The notes below the pieces were generated by a model. It did not search any database. It saw only the letters and a list, made by a program, of their open reading frames with translations, and was not told the origin of the DNA. A DNA stretch of 7,336 nt. Origin: Limnohabitans sp. (lineage in GTDB: Bacteria; Pseudomonadota; Gammaproteobacteria; Burkholderiales; Burkholderiaceae_C). Positions 5,333 through 7,336 of this stretch are shown here, piece after piece (positions within the stretch are counted from its first letter, which is position 1; each line of letters begins with the position of its first letter). The position numbers and the translations under genes are program-made. The DNA lies in contig JACDQO010000084.1 of the NCBI GenBank assembly GCA_015657605.1, forward strand, positions 1-7,336. The letters are read 5' to 3'.

Positions 5333-7336
5333 TCAAGGCCGCAGGTGCAATGCCAGCACCAGCACCTGGCTGGCCCCCTGCTCGCGCAAAAGTGCGGCCG
5401 CTACGGTGGCCGTCCAGCGGGTGCGCACATCGGTGGCCACCAGCAGCACCGGCCCGTCGGGCATGGCGGTATCGGCTGCCAGCCGAATGGCCGACTCCAA
5501 GTGCGCCACCACCGGGGTGGACGCGGTGTCGTCCGGCGCAGGGCCGCCCTTCCAACTGAACACATCGTTCAGTGGCAAACGGCCCTTTTGGGCAATGTGT
5601 TCGGCCAAGCGCCGGTTCGAGGCCATATCGGGCGCAGGCATGGGCACCACACACACCGGGCGCTCAGGCCAATTTTTGGCCCAGCGGCCCAGTGTGGCCA
5701 AGGCCCCGGCCAGTAACTCGGGGGGCACATCGCCCGAAGGGGCCAGGCGCAAAGCCTGCAACTCGGTCACCCAACCCGGATCGTCGGCAAAGGCCACAGC
5801 GCGGCCCGCATCAAAACCACGGACCGTGCCTTTGCGCCCCACCCCACCCGGCCAGCGCTTGCGCGGCTCGATGTCCACGTCCATGCCGCGCAAAAAGTTG
5901 CGTGCAGCCATCAACTTGTCTTGTGAAGGCGTGAGGCCCGGAAACGGCAAATGCCCGGTGCACACCGAGCAACGCCCACAGGGCGCGGGCGAAGGGTCGT
6001 CCAGCGCGGTTTGCAAATACGCCATCAGGCAGCCCTGGCCGTGCGCGTACTGGCGCATGATGCCGGCCTCTTGCTGGCGCACCTGGGCCAACGCCGTCCA
6101 TTTGGCGGTATCGTGCACATAAGGCACACCCGTGGCACGCCAGGCCGATCCGTCCTTATCCACCACCCCCTCGACCGCCAAAATTTTGAGCAATGCCTCC
6201 AGCCGCCCCCGGCGCACACCCGTGTCGGCTTCGATCTCCAGCAAACTGCGCCCATCGTTGCCCAGATTCTGCAAGACCTTTTCTGCGGTAGATGCATCCG
6301 GAATGGATGCCGTTGCGAAGTAATCCCAAATCCGTTCATCGGCATCCGACGGCAGCAACACCCCTTCTGCGTGGGCCACCGCCCTGCCCGCCCGGCCCAC
6401 TTGCTGGTAATAGGCCACCGGGGTCGAGGGCGAGCCCACATGCACACAAAACCCAAGGTCCGGCTTGTCATAACCCATGCCCAGCGCCGAAGTGGCCACC
6501 ACCGCCTTGACCTGGTTGTGGCGCAAACGCTCTTCCACTTTCAGCCGGGTTTCGGCGTCGGTCTGGCCCGAATAAGCGTCGACCGCGTGGCCGCAGCTGC
6601 GCAAAAACGCGGTGAGCCGCTCGGCCTCGGCCACCGTCAGCACATACACAATGCCCGAGCCGGGCAGCTGCTCCAGCGCATCGGCAATCCAAGCGTAGCG
6701 CTGCAAAGGCGACAAACCCGGCACCACCGACAGCGTGAGCGAGGTGCGGGCCAGCGTCCCGCGAAACGTCACCGTGCCCGCGCCCAACTGCTTGCCAATG
6801 TCCAGCGTGACCCGCTCGTTGGCCGTGGCCGTGGTGGCCAGGACGCTGGCCGTGGGTGTGGACAGCAGCGCCCGCGCCAACCGCTGGTAGTCGGGCCGAA
6901 AGTCAAAACCCCAATCACTGATGCAATGCGCCTCGTCGATCACGATCAAGCCCACCCGGGCCAGCAAAGCACCCAGCCGTGCCGCAAACCGCGGGTTGCC
7001 CAGCCGCTCGGGCGAGACCAGCAGTACGTCGATGGCGTCGTCGTCCAGCCGCTGGAACACCTCGTCCCAATCGTCGATGTTGGTGGAGTTGACAGTGGCT
7101 GCCTTGAGCCCCGCCCGCTCGGCCGCGTTCACCTGGTCGCGCATCAGAGCCAGTAAGGGCGACACCACCAGCGTGGGGCCAGCGCCCGTGCTGCGGATGG
7201 CGTGCGTGGCTGCCCAGTACACCGCCGACTTGCCCCAGCCGGTGGCCTGCACAACCAAAACCCGTGATGCGGGTTGCAGCACCGCGTGTACCGCGTCCAC
7301 CTGGTCGGCTCGAGGCACCGCACCCGACCCGGCCAG
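5333..7336 (-). CDS. RecQ-like ATP-dependent DNA helicase with C-terminal phosphoribosyltransferase-like domain, 5'-truncated
   Basis: This is a superfamily 2, RecQ-type 3'-5' DNA helicase, presumably acting in recombination or repair. Numbering is from the GTG at 7318-7316; the frame stays open to the window edge, and the true start is probably a short way outside. Helicase motifs: motif 0 Gln6 in RADQ, Walker A ATGWGKS (25-31), Walker B DEAH (128-131) followed by the RecQ aromatic loop CISDWGFDFRP (132-142), motif III TTATA (162-166), motif V ATSALGMGYDKPD (275-287) and motif VI QQVGRAGR (305-312). A winged-helix-like part (about 358-396) is followed by a four-Cys zinc site (Cys430, 447, 450, 453). 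Instead of an HRDC domain, the last ~150 residues resemble the phosphoribosyltransferase-like tail of actinobacterial RecQ homologues (RLAEHIAQKGRLPL, then VLLVATDVRTRWT at 624-636). The acidic pair of the PRPP loop is replaced by Ala628-Thr629, so transferase activity is doubtful. It is the first visible gene of the minus-strand operon. Confidence 0.93.
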   Translation of the reverse strand: MAGSGAVPRADQVDAVHAVLQPASRVLVVQATGWGKSAVYWAATHAIRSTGAGPTLVVSPLLALMRDQVNAAERAGLKAATVNSTNIDDWDEVFQRLDDDAIDVLLVSPERLGNPRFAARLGALLARVGLIVIDEAHCISDWGFDFRPDYQRLARALLSTPTASVLATTATANERVTLDIGKQLGAGTVTFRGTLARTSLTLSVVPGLSPLQRYAWIADALEQLPGSGIVYVLTVAEAERLTAFLRSCGHAVDAYSGQTDAETRLKVEERLRHNQVKAVVATSALGMGYDKPDLGFCVHVGSPSTPVAYYQQVGRAGRAVAHAEGVLLPSDADERIWDYFATASIPDASTAEKVLQNLGNDGRSLLEIEADTGVRRGRLEALLKILAVEGVVDKDGSAWRATGVPYVHDTAKWTALAQVRQQEAGIMRQYAHGQGCLMAYLQTALDDPSPAPCGRCSVCTGHLPFPGLTPSQDKLMAARNFLRGMDVDIEPRKRWPGGVGRKGTVRGFDAGRAVAFADDPGWVTELQALRLAPSGDVPPELLAGALATLGRWAKNWPERPVCVVPMPAPDMASNRRLAEHIAQKGRLPLNDVFSWKGGPAPDDTASTPVVAHLESAIRLAADTAMPDGPVLLVATDVRTRWTATVAAALLREQGASQVLVLALHLRP

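Noticed and set aside
4788..6122. 444-residue open frame on the plus strand, antisense to the helicase, hypothetical and CoA-transferase genes
   Set aside because: It crosses three recognisable minus-strand genes, shows no family motif, has Arg/Ala/Pro/Ser-rich low-complexity translation typical of antisense frames in high-GC DNA, and has no ribosome site.
5951..7156. 401-residue open frame on the plus strand opposite the RecQ-like helicase
   Set aside because: The opposite strand carries all helicase motifs in order; this frame is rich in His/Arg/Gly with no recognisable domain.

Overview
The window looks like chromosomal DNA of a betaproteobacterium, most likely Burkholderiales/Comamonadaceae (Limnohabitans, Rhodoferax or a relative). 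This is inferred from moderately high GC by eye, frequent TTG-Leu/GCC-Ala codons, a Bug-type tricarboxylate-binding protein beside a CaiB/BaiF CoA-transferase, a short C40 peptidase and a YbfB/YjiJ-type permease. It holds seven protein-coding loci packed tightly. I see no rRNA, tRNA, CRISPR array, insertion sequence or phage gene.

Layout from left to right. (1) 1-434, plus strand: the end of a C40 (NlpC/P60) cell-wall peptidase cut by the window edge. It overlaps by 4 nt (ATGA) a VOC/glyoxalase-like protein (431-1138). (2) 1135-2324, minus strand: a YbfB/YjiJ-family MFS permease, convergent with the VOC gene (their stop codons overlap) and broken by one frameshift near 1551. (3) 2325-2498: a divergent intergenic region with an 18-bp perfect inverted repeat and a good Shine-Dalgarno sequence for the next gene. 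(4) 2499-3533, plus strand: a periplasmic Bug/TctC-type solute-binding protein. (5) 3594-7336, minus strand: a probable operon, transcribed right to left, of a RecQ-like helicase with a C-terminal phosphoribosyltransferase-like domain (5' end outside the window), a 166-residue protein of unknown function, and a CaiB/BaiF CoA-transferase. The CoA-transferase start overlaps the preceding stop by 4 nt, and the gene is broken by one frameshift in a homopolymer at 4660-4663.

The metabolic theme, where there is one, is capture of a carboxylate by the Bug protein and its activation as a CoA thioester by the CoA-transferase. No TctA/TctB membrane subunits are present. The helicase, peptidase and VOC protein have no evident link to that theme.

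No clearly new system is visible. The most unusual points are the RecQ-phosphoribosyltransferase fusion, whose PRPP-loop acidic residues are missing, and two single-base frameshifts in otherwise intact genes. The frameshifts look more like sequencing or assembly indels than long-standing decay, but this cannot be settled from the sequence alone.
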